DNA of 64,000 bases from Utricularia gibba (GCA_002189035.1 NEEC01000014.1:2358501-2422500); one strand, 5' to 3'. Numbered from the stretch's first letter, positions 12,379-25,164 are shown. The notes: generated from the sequence alone by a model not told the origin. Made by a program: numbers and translations.

Positions 12379-13720
12379 CTATTGTTTGGATGGAAAACCA
12401 GGCGTGGCTGCAATGATCAAAGCAGCCACAATGGCAAAGCCAAAGGTAACAACTGATACAAGACTTGAATGTTGTTTTATCCCACAGGGAATTTCCCACA
12501 CAAGTGGCTCACTTTTCCCTTCAGATACATGGTTTATGGGTACCAGTGAACATTTTTTCTGCAGTGAATGTGTTTCTTTGCTGCACAGAAGCACATCCGG
12601 TTGGCCAAACACAATCTTGGAGAAGTATTCTCCCAGAGGCTGAAACAAGAAGACACGAGGGTGAGAAATCTGGGTCGACATGAACACATACAGGGAATAA
12701 GAAAGTGATACAGGAGTCTTGAGGGGCATGGTAAACAGGCAAGGACTGAGGAGATGATTAAACCTCAAGACTATCATGATACATCAATGTGAACTCACAA
12801 GAGAGGGCAATATGATTTATCTCAGTGAGTGACTACTCTTTGTTTCTTTTAAAGGTCTTAAACTGTTCAAATAATTCCCAACTCTTTCCTGGTATTGTCA
12901 TTGAGATGTCGATGGAATTTGAATCAGAGAGAGGTTTTTAATGATGAGTAATGCTAAAAAACAGTCAAGTATGCAGGCTTACCGGATATCTTGCATGCAA
13001 TGGTATCTTGAGGTTGACTTCCAAATCACTATGAGAAGCTGATACTGATTCAGAAGCATTGTTGATATGGACTTCCACAACAGATCGATTTGATAGGAAA
13101 GAGGGCAATTCTAAGTTTGTGTCACCAAAAACAGCTGCATCTGCGTGTGCTGCAAAAAAAAATTTGAGTTATGAAACCAGAAACGTTGAAGAAGAAAAAG
13201 TAAACCGGTATCGACATTTACCGCGATGCTCTAACTCAAATGGATCCGCAAAGACTCCAAGGGGCAATCTTTCAATAATGACAAGTTCATATGAATGTGA
13301 ACTGAACAAAGATCTTAGTGACGGCTTCAAATTAAGCTTAATGAAAGAAGATAGAGACCGGTGGGAACCTTCACCCACTAGATGTCTCCGTAGCGACTGC
13401 ATCATTGGTGCATTACAGCTTCCTTTTTCAAGCACTTCACATATATCACTCTGAATTCTACTCGCTATAAAATTGTCGAATTCCGAGTCTGTAAAACTGT
13501 TATGTTCCTCAAAATAAGTACTTGCAACATATTTTTCAGCAAAAGCAGCCTCTTCCTACCAGTGTGGATGCAGAAATCAACACCAAAAACCACTATAAAG
13601 GACACAAAACATGAAGGGAAATTGACTTACATGACTAGAAGATGATCCCACCACCAGAAGAAGTAACAAAAGAAACAAAATGAATAGATAACTGTGACAG
13701 TGAATTTTTACGAGCCCCAT
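12379..13720 (-). CDS. PIGX: PIG-X, subunit of GPI-anchor mannosyltransferase I
   Basis: PIG-X partners with PIG-M in the ER membrane to add the first mannose to GPI-anchor precursors. Exons on the minus strand: 13720-13631, 13555-13222, 13149-12983, 12639-12379, total 283 residues. The first exon encodes a cleavable signal sequence, a run of Leu/Val (LFLLLLLLVVG) after a short basic start. The lumenal part has the family landmarks GEGSHRSLSSSF-like, VIIERLPLGVFADPFEL, AVFGDTNLELPSF and IPLHARYPPLG. A single membrane helix sits at the C-terminus (VSVVTFGFAIVAALIIA), giving a type I topology. The start at 13720 is the ATG directly before the signal peptide. In Arabidopsis, from memory, the PIGX gene lies very near HDG5 on chromosome 5, so the pairing here may be retained synteny. 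Confidence 0.9.
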
Positions 13721-14047
13721 TTTGGTTACACCTAAAACATAATTAGAACAGCATGAGTAGTACGAATTCTGAACACCCCCTGTGATGATCAACGTGAACA
13801 AAAAGGAGTCCATCTTAACAAAATTAATTCCTTCATCGAATCGGCCAACAGCATGGGGCAACGAATCTTCTTCCCAACGAACGCAAAAATGAGGAAAATT
13901 ACCCACCTCTAGTTCAGCAAGGATGGAGAATCCCAACTCACCCGGATTCACCTGCAATCCTTGCTGAGAAATCCTCTTGGGAATGGTGAACACAGAAAGC
14001 ACTTTCAACACACACAATTTAATTAAATGTATTTTGATGGAATGGGC

Positions 14048-14053
14048 CACGTG
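14048..14053. promoter_or_regulatory. G-box (CACGTG) between PIGX and TPS
   Basis: The context is GGGCCACGTGAG, 328 bp upstream of the PIGX start codon and 1.4 kb upstream of the TPS start codon. It is a candidate bZIP/bHLH site by sequence only. Confidence 0.35.
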
Positions 14054-15125
14054 AGTGTCCGTGAGATATGGGCCCATCAAGATGACCCTTTATCATCCAA
14101 TCGGCCCATTTTACAGTTTTTGGCAAATTTTCCCACACACTCGGCCTACCTAATTTACCTAAATTTGTGAGAAAATAGACACTGGAATTTTCATTTTTAA
14201 AAAATAAAATCGTTTCCGCAATTCCTCGAATTTAGACAGGACACGGACACGCACTGTCTGTCATTGGTCCAATTTCATTAAATGTGGGGGGTCCTTTCAA
14301 ATTGCCCACCTTGTGTTTGTCTTCTTTTTAAAAATAAAACACCCAGTGTTTTTTTTATTACTCAATTAAAAATGTGCACGAAGTCACAATTTTGAGGTGC
14401 TCAAGAGTGGAGGCCCATATGATGGATGGTCCGGTCCATGCACATGCCGTGGTCGAGTTTCCATGGATGAAGAAAGCAGGTGTTAATCTGCTACAACCAG
14501 GATTTGCAGGCGGATTTTCAATGGCCTTCATCATCCAACACGAGCAATTACCAACATTAACTGCAGTTTAAAGTGGAGTGCGCTTCAGACAAGTGGACGC
14601 TTTCTGTAGGTGTAGTTGTCAGAAGCAGATGATTAGTCATTAATGGCTGCTAGGGACTTGCCATCTTCTTCAGGGTCCTACTGAAGAACAATTCTTTGTT
14701 TAATCCACGGCTTGTAATTCACTCCAACAAATTCCCCATAAAAAGACAAACGCAGGGTGCTTGATCACTGGTAAGATGAGTCTACTCACGCGCTCGGACG
14801 CGCTCCCTCCTTTGTCCACTTCTCAGTTTCGTAGAGTGGAGGGCACACTGAAACTGAAAACAACATAAACAAACAGTGGTAGTTTTTGGTAACGTCCAAT
14901 GTGGAATGAATATCTGCAAGTTGCAACTTTTCACCCATGATGGTGGTAAACACAGAATCTGGGCAGGCGATGTCGTTGAGCAATTACTCTTTTATAGCTC
15001 TTCTTGGTTTGTAGAAAAACTAAGAGAATAAAACCCAGAAAGGTTTTTTTTTTCCTTTCTGGGTGCCGGAATCGCTCAGGTTGGGATGCTTGTGTAGTGG
15101 GAATCTTGAGTTTACTTTCCCAAAG

Positions 15126-15406
15126 GTAAACAAGAATTCAACTATTTGAGTGGCTAATAGATGCGAGCGAAAACTAGTGGAAACCCATGCGATGCTTTAA
15201 GGTTTCCCTTTCTCTAGTACGGTTCATTCTGTTGACTGACCTTTTCCTGCAACTTCATGATAATTTTAATGGGTGTCTCGATTTCTGCATCTCTTCGTTC
15301 TTATTTATGGGGGTGCTCGTTTTCAATTGGGAAGTGTGTTGACTTTGTCCTCTTTCATTTACGCTAATTGGGATTGTTCCCGCAGTTCATTTTTTCCAGT
15401 CTGCAG
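15126..15406 (+). other. Putative 5' UTR intron of the TPS gene
   Basis: A donor AAAG/GTAAAC at 15126 and a pyrimidine-rich acceptor TCCAGTCTGCAG ending at 15406 lie 14 bases before the start codon. Leader introns are common in class II TPS genes. No transcript is available to prove it. Confidence 0.45.
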
Positions 15407-15419
15407 TATCAGATAAGCG

Positions 15420-18193
15420 ATGGTTTCGAGGTCTTATTCCAATCTATTGGATCTTGCATCTGGTGGTTCTGGTTCATCAACATTTGGTTATGGAGGTAAG
15501 AAGAGGATGCCAAGAGTTGCAACTGTTGGTGGATTGCTATATGAACAAGATGATGAAAGTAGGAGTAATGGCGGTTCTGATGCTGCTCCTTCCTCGATTT
15601 CCCTAGATCGTGTGATTGTAGTCGGAAATCAGTTGCCACTTTGCACGAGCCGGAGCGAATCAGGGCGATGGAGCTTCAGTTGGGATGAGGAGTCTCTTTT
15701 ATTACAATTGAAAGATGGGCTTGGAGATGACACAGAGGTGATCTACGTAGGCTGCCTCGAAGAACAGATTGATGTCAGCGAACAAGATGATGTTTCTCAG
15801 ACACTGCTTGAAACTTTTAAATGTGTTCCTGCTTTCATTCCACCAGAGATCTTCAGTAAGTTTTACCATGGGTTTTGTAAGCAACACTTGTGGCCTCTGT
15901 TTCACTACATGCTGCCTCTATCCCCGGAACATGGAGGCCGCTTCGATCGCAGTTTGTGGCAAGCATATGTATCTGTGAACAAAATATTTGCAGATAAAGT
16001 GATGGAAGTGATCAACCCTGATGATGACTTCGTGTGGATTCATGACTATCATTTGATGATCTTACCAACATTTCTTCGGAAGAGATTCAACAAGGTGAAA
16101 CTTGGGTTTTTCCTTCATAGTCCATTTCCATCATCAGAGATTTATCGAACTTTACCAGTTCGAGTTGAGATACTGAGAGCCCTTTTGAATGCTGATCTTC
16201 TTGGCTTCCATACTTTTGACTATGCCAGGCACTTTCTTTCTTGTTGCAGCAGAATGTTAGGCCTAACATACCAGTCGAAACGAGGGTACATCGGTCTTGA
16301 GTACTATGGTCGGACTGTCAGCATTAAGATCCTTCCAGTTGGGATTCATATGCAGCAGATCCGTTCAGTTCTTGATCTTCCTCAGGTAGAATCGAAAGTT
16401 GCAGAATTAAAGAAAAAGTTTCAGGGGAGAACTGTGTTGCTTGGAGTTGATGACATGGATATCTTCAAAGGAATAAGCTTGAAACTTCTAGCATTTGAGC
16501 AACTGCTCACACAGCATCCTGATAAAAGGGGCAAAGTGGTACTGGTTCAGATTGCGAATCCAGCCAGAGGAAGAGGTAAAGATGTGCAAGAGATCCAGTC
16601 TGAAACTCAGACCATTGTTGCAAGAATCAACACTGCCTTTGGAAAGCCAGGTTATGAGCCGGTAGTCCTCATTGCTACATCACTTCATTCATATGAGCGT
16701 ATACCATGGTATGTTTTAGCTGAGTGCTGTCTGGTTACTGCCGTGAGAGATGGGATGAATCTCATTCCATACGAGTACGTCGTCTGCAGGCAAGGAACAG
16801 AGTTTCTGGATAAATCATTGGACTTGAACCCCGGATCACCAAAAAAAAGCATGCTGGTAGTGTCTGAGTTCATCGGCTGCTCCCCTTCTCTGAGTGGTGC
16901 TATTAGAGTTAACCCATGGAACGTAGATGCTGTTGCAGAAGCTATGGAATCGGCCTTGGTCACCACAGAGCAGGAGAAGCAGATGCGGCATGAGAAGCAT
17001 TATAAGTATGTGAGCAGCCATGATGTTGCATATTGGGCTCAAAGCTTTATGCAGGATCTTGAAAGGGCATGTAGAGATCACGTCAGGAGGAGCTGTTGGG
17101 GTATTGGTTTTGGTCTCGGATTCCATGTGATTGCTCTGGATCCGACCTTCCGGAAGCTGTCAATGGAGCACATTGTATCTGCATACAAAAGGACTAGGAA
17201 CCGTGCAATTCTTCTGGATTATGATAGCCAATTGAATTCTCAGGACTCTGCTGATCAGAGTCCAAGCAGTGAGACTCTAGACATCTTGAACAAGCTTTGT
17301 GCAGATGAGAAAAACGTAGTCTTTGTTGTGAGTGGCAAGAAAAAGGAAACTTTAACAAAATGGTTCGCTTCTTGTGTGCATTTAGGACTTGGAGCGGAAC
17401 ATGGATACTTTGTCAAGTAAGACATGTTCGTTTAGTTATATGAGAATTTGGAAGAAAGAAGCTTACTTACAAATTCTGCATTGTACGTGTTTTCAGGCAG
17501 CAGCATCAGTCAGAGTGGAAGACCTCGATTGCTGCATCGGATACATTCTGGAAGCAGATAGCTGAACCAGTTATGGAGCTATATACAGAAACAACAGATG
17601 GTTCTTTCATAGAAACCAAGGATATTTCACTTGTTTGGAACTACCAACTTGCAGATCCAGACTTCGGATACTGTCAGTCAAAGGAGCTTTTGGATCACCT
17701 GGAAAGTGTACTTGCAAATGAGCCTGTTTCTGTGAAGTCCGGCCAACACACAATTGAAGTGAAGCCTCAGGTTAGCTGTCTCTGTAGATGCTTTTGCAGG
17801 GCAGCAGCGAGCTTTCAATACCATTGTCACCCAATTCGTGTACACTGAACTCATTTGGGGCGTTGGGTGCAGGGAGTAAACAAAGGGCTGATAGCAGAAA
17901 AACTCGTGGCAACGATGAAACAGAAACAAGTCCTCCCCGACTTTGTTCTCTGCATAGGCGATGATCGCTCCGATGACGACATGTTTGAGGTAATACTTGG
18001 TGCCAGGGAGGCGAACTTGCTCTCACCAATTGCAGAAGTATTTACTTGCACGGTGGGGCAGAAGCCGAGCAAGGCAAAGTACTATTTGGAGGACAGTTCA
18101 GAGATCTTAAGGATGTTCCAACGCTTAGTTGCCTCAGAACAGTCTGCTTTATGTGAAAGCTTCTCTACTGCTGTTACTATAGATGAAATATAG
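15420..18193 (+). CDS. TPS: Class II trehalose-phosphate synthase-like protein (TPS5-11 clade)
   Basis: Class II TPS proteins combine a glycosyltransferase family 20 domain and a trehalose-phosphate phosphatase-like domain. They are thought to act mainly as regulators in sugar/SnRK1 signalling rather than as strong enzymes. Exons 15420-17416, 17497-17770 and 17873-18193 give 863 residues; the long first exon with two small 3' exons is the usual class II structure. The N-terminus MVSRSYSNLLDLASG is diagnostic and closest to TPS6/TPS7. The GT20 domain covers about residues 60-545, including VWIHDYHLMILP and GFFLHSPFPSSEIYR. The HAD phosphatase-like domain covers about 590-850. Its motif I reads LLDYDSQ instead of LDYDGT (codons 17214-17231), while GDDRSDDDMFE is intact. 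Phosphatase activity is doubtful. Confidence 0.95.
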
Positions 18194-18523
18194 AAGAACA
18201 GAGAACTGGTGTGATTTGTGTACCTTGAAATGGCATGAGCGAGCTACCACTTGGGAGTGCACAGAAGAATGGTATGTGACTTTCATTGCACTTCATCATC
18301 CCTTTCTTCTTCTATGTGCAATCAATCTTCAGCAGAGTTAGCAACATCCCGGTTTTTCTTTCACAATCACTTGAATAAGTAGCATAAATGCATACACATA
18401 ATCTTAATGACAGTACACTTGAAGATCACTTTCCCATTACACAATCTGAGCGTTGGAAAAGTGCATCTTGAATCCAGACACGGCTTAGTGCACTATCAAA
18501 CCAGTGTTTCCAGCATCATATCA
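18194..18523. other. Convergent 3' region of TPS and the VTT gene
   Basis: Only the untranslated tails of the two facing genes are seen here; no additional gene. Confidence 0.7.
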
Positions 18524-19946
18524 TCATTCCCTGCGTTTGTTGCTAACTAAAGTAGGAGTTACGGTTACAGCACCTATTAGAAACAACGTTACAATCGACT
18601 GCACGTCGTAGAGATCACCAACTGACTGCAACTCACCAAGAGTTATTCCAGCCTGCAGGAAGAAATCAGCATAGCATTGGAATGAATCATTGTTAGCATC
18701 AATAAGGCTCATAGCATGCCCTGACAGAATGCATAAAAAAGGAGGATAGGGTACGAAGATATACCCTGACAGTAACATATGCAGCTGGAATGAGCCCGAT
18801 GACAGTACCCAATAAGAAAATGTGGTAAGGGACATCAACGATCGGTGAAGCAACATTTATGAATGTGTTGGGTAGTGTTGGAGTTACTCTCAAGAAAAGC
18901 ATGTAGTTTAGCAGCCGTGCACGTCGTTTAGCCACCTGAAGGGGGAGAAGATCAAAGCCAGATCAGAAAAATGAAAGGGTGAGGGAATACTGTAAACTGA
19001 AAACTACATATCAGTCACCTGGGACTGAAAGAATATCAGTTTGTCAGGCCACATGGAGAAGATAAGTGGTCGACCTATAATTTTTGATAAGAAAAAGCAT
19101 GAAGATGCACCCGCTGTAGCTGCGAAGACGACAAGAGCAACTCCCTTGAATACCCCGAAAAGAGCTCCGGCAAGTAAGGACATGAAAATAGTTCCAGGAA
19201 TCATAAAAGTCTGCATAAAAATGTAGACCATAGAGTATCCAACGAGAACTTGCACGGTGTAGTCGCTCGTATAGCTTTCCAGGTTATCTCTTCACACAAA
19301 AAGGAGAAACAATTAAGCATTGGGGCAGGAAGGGAACCATCAGATCAAATCATTATCAACGCCTAGAAGCAGTAACAAGCCAACTCATACTCCAAATGCA
19401 CTTGTTAAAGGGATCGAGCAAAACATCAACATGAAAGGAGGGGATAATCCATGAGTGTAATTGCATCTCAAACCAAAGTTCATTTCGGAAGGGAAAAAAA
19501 CAGCCCTTCTGAAAAACCAAGCGCTTTACAGAAAGGAGGTCTGACTACAGATCATTGACGATCTTAGATCGCCTGTCGAATTTTCAGCAGTAATTCTACA
19601 TGAAATTCACATACTTTCTAATACATAAAAGTTCACAGAGCTCCACAAACAAATCAAAACTAGACAAGGACTGAAAAACAATCCGCTTGAGCAAAACAAA
19701 TAAAAAAGTTATCCAAAGAGAAAGAAGCGAATCAGACAAGAACAAGAATACTAACTACCTGAGAATTTGCAGATCCTCCAAAGACCGTGGCAGCTTAAGA
19801 AAACTATAATCAGAAGCAGGCATCGTCATATACACTACCACCAAACCTAACACAAACCCAAATACGACGAGACTCGCTATCGTCATCTCCCACGCCGTCA
19901 GCGGAAACTTCCTCCGTTCACCCCTATCACCGACGCTCGCATCCAT
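18524..19946 (-). CDS. VTT/DedA-family membrane protein (SNARE-associated Golgi protein, TMEM41-like)
   Basis: VTT-domain proteins are multi-pass membrane proteins; characterised animal members (TMEM41B, VMP1) scramble lipids at the ER, and the plant ones are little studied. Exons on the minus strand: 19946-19759, 19289-19019, 18935-18765, 18652-18524, total 252 residues. There is an N-terminal helix (ASLVVFGFVLGLVVVYM), a core with FMIPGTIFMSLLAGALFG, and the family signature FLRVTPTLPNTFINVASPI followed by GTVIGLIPAAYVTVR. The C-terminus ends in a helix and a basic tail. The start at 19946 is the only ATG in the frame before the first helix, since the longer open frame upstream has none. 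The role is inferred from the family. Confidence 0.88.
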
Positions 19947-20636
19947 GTCCTCGAAGAACAAATTTGTCCTAGTCTGGGTCGTCCGTAAATCCTGTGAAAT
20001 CCTCACGTAAACATGGCGTTTTTTTTTACCGAATCTGGATTCCGAGAAGAATGGCCATAGACCCAAATCCCAAGAGGCGATTTTGCGTAGATGACTAGTT
20101 TGAAAGAAGGAGAGGTTAGGAGGATTCCTGCTCCTTGTCAATCTTTGCTTCAGGAGCAATCTCCCTCCATCCCTCCAAACCCATAAATTCCATGAAGCGG
20201 GGATCCGGTCTCCGAATATTCGTCTCGAACCATCGAAAAATTAAACTTATATACACCTCCAAAGTGTGTATTAGATTCAGTTTCCAGTCAAATATTCTCC
20301 TTTAAGGTCTGTATCACATTCAGTTTCTAGTCAAATATTCTGTGGGTGATTCTCAACACGTATGCTTCTTCATCCTTCCCATTCTTACAAATCATGTCGG
20401 GACCAGTTGAATGGTACTTCAATTTCAACATCTTAATTACTCAAGTCCAACTGTTGGCATCTCCAATGATGTATGGTGGTGTAACAATCGAACAAAAGTT
20501 GTGTTCTTTTCGAACAAACGAATGTCTCAGATGGCTCAAAACTATTTCTGAGCATACTGATCATTTAGTTGAGGGAATACTGAAGCTTCTATAACTATAA
20601 CAAAATGTAAACAAACATCTTGTCTGTGCATAATGT
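19947..20636. other. Promoter region of the VTT gene
   Basis: This lies between the VTT start and the Vma12 stop, both on the minus strand. An imperfect direct repeat of about 30 bp surrounds TTCAGTTTCCAGTCAAATAT (around 20276) and TTCAGTTTCTAGTCAAATAT (around 20320). No coding sequence is recognised. Confidence 0.6.
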
Positions 20637-22101
20637 CTACTGATTCTTCTTCATCTTCAACGATGAGGATGTAATTCGGGGGCGTGATGGCTTTCGATCT
20701 AGTGAGGAAGATCTGATGATGAAGAGAAGTGTCTCGAGCAGCATGGCGGAGACCAAGCCCAAGATGCCTCCAGCAGTGCTCTACAATGAAACATCAACTG
20801 TCTAAATCATGGTTCGAAGTATGCTTTCTGTGCCTGTAGTGTTTTGAGAGTTTTTTTTGTTTTTGCAGAAGATATCTGGTTTCTAGAGAATTACCATGGC
20901 AGCACTGCGGCCAAACAAGGCTCTGAATGCAGCAAATCCCAGTAAATACCCTGTAAACATTGTAACCACGACATGTAGTCCTGTAAAACAATGAGCTCAC
21001 TGATGTAAGTGTACAGTTTAAAACATACCACATGAATCCCCCGGAAAAAGGAAGTGATAGTTTCATTCGTTTATGGACGAGTAAAGGTACAGGGATTCTA
21101 AATGAAATACCGCCGAAAGCAACTAACATTCAACATGCTGATGAGAATGTGCGCAGAAGACCGGGTGAAAACATGCCAAATGGGAAGAGACTAAGTAGAA
21201 ATGAAAAGAGAAAGCCAGCAGCATCGTTCCTCATGACCTTATGTGGGGAAAGGAACAGATGTAAAAACCCACACTAGACATTCATGATTAACAGCTTTGA
21301 AACCATCCAGTGTTAACACTGAAGAATTCAAGAATCCAAATCTGGGATCCCATAGATCCTTTTTTTTCAATCTTCTATTCTAGTTATATCCAATTGGGTG
21401 CAGTATAAATCCCTTCAGTTCAAAATCTCAAGCTCTAAGAGGACGAAATCACTAGCTAAGTAAGGCACCATCAGAAATCTTGCGCAGAAATCACGTCCCA
21501 AAGATCAAATTCCATATCCAAATAAGAAGTATGATGTGGTTACAGAAACAAATGCTTACCAAAGCCCAGTTGATCCTTGTAAGAAGAAAAAGGTTCCTCC
21601 ACACTTTCTTTAGGAGCAATATCCTTTACCAGTTCTTGGTACGCCTTCCTCTCTAGAGCCTCCTCCAGCTTTTTTATCCTAAGCTTCAGCTCCTGACTCT
21701 AAATAACCCAAAACACGAACAAGAACAACAAATTCTGCGAATAAGCCACTAAGCACTAGGAACATCAAGAAATTCTGATATGCAACACGCAAATTTACCT
21801 TTTCCCTAGGCTTAGGCCTAGCAAAGACAAAACTGGAACCAGACAGGACATCTTGTAAATTGGGTCGAGCGCCGCGTTCATATTGAAGCCAGATTTTTCT
21901 CAGGTGCACATATGGGACAGAGGATTCACCAGCAAGGGACGATGACAGCTCCCTGATACTATCACACAGATGGGAATCCGAGGAAGCAGATGTAAGAAAC
22001 TGCCGAATTGCATCCGTGTTAGAAATTACGAGACCCGTGTGGGTAACGCTCAGCCGCGGCCCTTCTCCGGCGGACTCAAATCCCCTGGTCTCCGCCGCCA
22101 T
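20637..22101 (-). CDS. VMA12: V-ATPase assembly factor Vma12/TMEM199
   Basis: Vma12 is an ER membrane factor needed to assemble the Vo sector of the vacuolar proton pump. Exons on the minus strand: 22101-21799, 21698-21560, 20980-20895, 20780-20637, total 223 residues. A soluble N-terminal region contains TDAIRQFLTSASSD and VPYVHLRKIW. The family core follows with FARPKPREK, then ERKAYQELVKDIAP and EEPFSSYKDQLGFGLH. Two membrane helices follow (VTMFTGYLLGFAAFRALF; GGILGLVSAMLLETLLFII) and a lysine-rich tail KMKKNQ, which could be an ER-retrieval-like signal (inference). It resembles Arabidopsis At5g52980 as I remember it. The start was taken at the ATG of MAAETRGFE; the open frame continues upstream without another ATG. 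Confidence 0.88.
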
Positions 22102-23083
22102 CAAAACCGTAATCACGGAGACAATGGATGAAGTCAAGGAAGGCAAAGAATCACTAATGACACACCTGAATTCTGCGATAATCGATGCCCCGGCGATCAG
22201 ATAAAAGGATTAGAGATCCCCGGACAAAGGAGCTGATCTGCTGTGTATATATTTTTTTTAGGAAGCAGGAAAAAGAACATATTTTTAATCCCCCCCTTTT
22301 CACTTCCCCGAGTCTGGAGTAGCGCCCCCTGTTCAAGCAGCCATTGGAGTCCGGAGATGATCTATGCGCTGATACCTTCAATCTGCTTTTGATCAGATGA
22401 TGCTATGACCATTTTCTTAGTAGCACTGCATTCCCCAGAAGTCCAACCGATGTTTACAATCACTAGCATCTCGCCACCAGAAATGCTCCTCACTCAGTAT
22501 TTCAGCCGACTAGGGATCTTCCCATTTACCCTGTTAACAGAACTTCGAAAGGCTGACTTTTTCCATGGAACAAAACTTTTCCCCACCGAATCCGAATACG
22601 ATTGAGTTGTCTGCAATGAGGGACTTCATGCTCCCAGGGGAGATCACTGTGGTGGCTTTGGGGCCTTCATGTTTCTAAATATAATGATGCCGGCAGGCAC
22701 TGCAGTTAGATCCGTTGTTCAGACAAACCACCAACCAAGGCTGATGGTCCTGAAACTGGCTCGTGGGACGGAGGCAGTTCAAATTTGAAGACGACATTGT
22801 GCTGCAACTGTTAGTTTATTCAACCAAACGTGATGTAGTGACAAACTTACATGAGAACTTTAAGACACGTTTGTCCGATCGCCGCCGCTATCAGCATGCG
22901 TGCCACAAAGCTCTTTGAAACCCATCAATGATCCCTCTTGCGTTTTCAGTTCATTCCTTACAACCATCAGATGATTGGAACGAAGAAGATCTGCATGCTT
23001 GCGGTACGAGTACAGACACAGGCTCCCAAAACAGCATAGCTATTATTGAACAAACACGCCCACGTCTTAAGGAGACACCCACA
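22102..23083. other. Intergenic region between Vma12 and HY2
   Basis: This is the Vma12 promoter and HY2 3' region. It contains scattered short frames of 60-75 codons with no recognisable similarity. No gene is called. Confidence 0.6.
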
Positions 23084-25164
23084 CTACGCTTTTGGTTTCC
23101 ATTCACCAACAAAGTTTCCACTTGTATCCCAAGGACGAGTGTCGAATGATTTTCCGATCATGCTGCGCTTCTGGTCTATCATCCCATCCTCACGTTTGTA
23201 CTCCGGAAAGTAGTCCGTGAACGTCCTGCTTCCCATGTCATCCACTCCGTTGAACAGGAAGCTTCGAATGATCTCCTACGTATCATAAAATTACACAAGT
23301 GTCAATCAAGTTCAAAGCACTGGACAGTGTTCCTGCTTGCTTAGTAGTTGAACCACACCTTAGAATGAGTTTCACCAACTAATCTTCTCAGGAGTTGACA
23401 CCCTGGATCCTAACAATCACAGCATCCGAAAACGGTTAGTCGCCTGCAAGATATTAGCTGCATTGACAAAATATAGCATGCTTGAAGGCAAAGAAAAATC
23501 AGCTTCTGATGTCAAAGTGAAGCTAACCAGAAGGGGACACCAGGAATGGTGAACTTACTTTTTCAGCTCTCCACAAAAGATACCGATGTTGTGCTTCAAG
23601 ATTATATGAAACCTGAGAAATATCTGTGTCCTCCAACACCTGGTCCATTAGCTTAAGCCAGGCCTTGAAGAAGGAAGAACACAAACTAATGAGAATCAAA
23701 GAACACCATATCCGGGAAAAGGTCACAGTTTCATTTACTTCAAATGATGTGGAAGAAAAATTCGAGGGTCCTCGAGAAAATTTGCATACACTAAAACTGG
23801 TCATCGTTGTATCATCATATGATTCTACTCCATACCTCGAGATAATCTTTGAAAGCGGAATATAATGCATGATGCTTCTCTGAGCTTGGAGCAAACCTTG
23901 ACCAAAGGACGATTGGTGAAAAGAAGTTCATAGACTCGGCGGTAATTTTTCCTCCCCATGGAAAAAGCTGCATGAAATCTGTGTTAAATCAGCATACCTG
24001 TTCAGAATACTGGGCAAAAAACTGCAAAGGAAGCTCTGAAATGCAACGCTCGTGCCTAAAATGATAGAATCCTGCCAACCTCAGAATACTCAACCCCCAG
24101 AGGAATCAAATGCTTGTAGTACTTATCCTTGTAATCTTGTCGAACGATGACATCATGTAAAGGGTTGAGGTCCCTGAAATCTACAAAACTTCATTTCACA
24201 GAAAAAGGATATGGGTAACAAGTAATCCAGTAATTCATTCAAATAAACTTACAGTACAACTATATTCACTGAACTTGTGGTGAAAAAGTTGGCACAAAAG
24301 ATTGGAAGATCAAACGCAGCCCTGGGAAATATAGCCAAATCCAAAACCTGCATTTAAGGAGTAGTGATCAAGATTCAAGTTCATCAGCAGAGCCACTTGG
24401 ATACTTGAAATATTGACTTTGTTCACTGAGCTAGGCGGTCAGTGATAACATCTTCCCTGAGTTGAAATTAGAGAGAAAACCACAGGATCTGATAGAAGTC
24501 AACCGCCAAAAGCTGACACTAAAAACAAGAAATACTTCTCCTCATAGGATATGCTCTGCATTTTCATACGTTTCTTATACTTTCATTGCATTAAATCAAT
24601 TCATGGAACCAAAATGTTTCTTATACGTTGCATCCATTGTTATTCTCCAATTGCATACGAACAAACCTGCATTTCATTGCCCCCGTCAATGGACAGACTC
24701 CGTAAAAGTCTAATCTTTGGAGATTCAAACGCTAGCATCTGAAGTTCCGTTTCACCGTCTCTGGAACCCAAACGACCAAATTTCTCCTTGATAAATCAAA
24801 AAGCAGGTTAGAAACCCTGCAATGAAAACTAGCAAGAAATTATATTTTTAAAGAACGAAATCCCCAGCAGCTTCGGATTTTTGTCAACTACTGGGAATAT
24901 AATGCCTCGAAATACCTGCAAAGGAGAAGGCGTCAAATGGGTTCGCTTTCCAGTTTCTTCTAAAGCATACTGAACAAACGTGTCGTAGGAAAGAACAGGG
25001 GCTGATGTTCCTCCAGCCCTGGCGAGCGCAATTCTGAAGAACCCTCTGCCCCATGTGGACACCCCATTGGAGTGAACTTGCTGTGGCAATTTCTGCGGTT
25101 TTGAGAAATTGAAGTTCCCGAGGGACGGAAAACAGCATCTACAGCACCCCACTTCCATTTTCAT
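23084..25164 (-). CDS. HY2: Phytochromobilin:ferredoxin oxidoreductase (HY2), plastid
   Basis: HY2 reduces biliverdin IX-alpha to phytochromobilin, the phytochrome chromophore, using ferredoxin in the plastid. Exons on the minus strand: 25164-24916, 24786-24667, 24347-24253, 24173-24080, 23967-23836, 23663-23559, 23409-23359, 23275-23084, total 345 residues. The first 50-60 residues are basic and poor in acids and fit a transit peptide. The bilin reductase fold is marked by FESPKIRLLRSLSI, LPIFCANFFTTSSVNIVVLD, PWGGKITAESMNFFSPIV, EAQHRYLLWRAEKDPGC and FLFNGVDDMG. The end PEYKREDG...KSFDTRPWD matches the Arabidopsis C-terminus. Two start codons two codons apart (25164, 25158) are possible. 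An open frame that continues through the first intron is intronic: the family protein skips it. Confidence 0.95.

Larger units (their letters stand above)
13721..15419. other. Divergent intergenic region between PIGX and TPS
   Basis: This holds the promoters and leaders of two divergent genes. There is a G-box at 14048-14053 and a possible TPS leader intron at 15126-15406. Short frames at 14374-14571 and 14786-14983 resemble nothing and are not called. Confidence 0.65.

Noticed and set aside
14374-14571. 65-codon frame between PIGX and TPS
   Set aside because: No similarity, no splice partners, ordinary chance length.
19041-19226. Plus-strand frame inside the VTT gene
   Set aside because: Shadow of the minus-strand exon with the conserved VTT core.
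24829-24915. Continuation of the HY2 first exon through its intron
   Set aside because: The frame stays open by chance; the family sequence goes from SPLQ directly to EKFGRL in the next exon, with good donor and acceptor.
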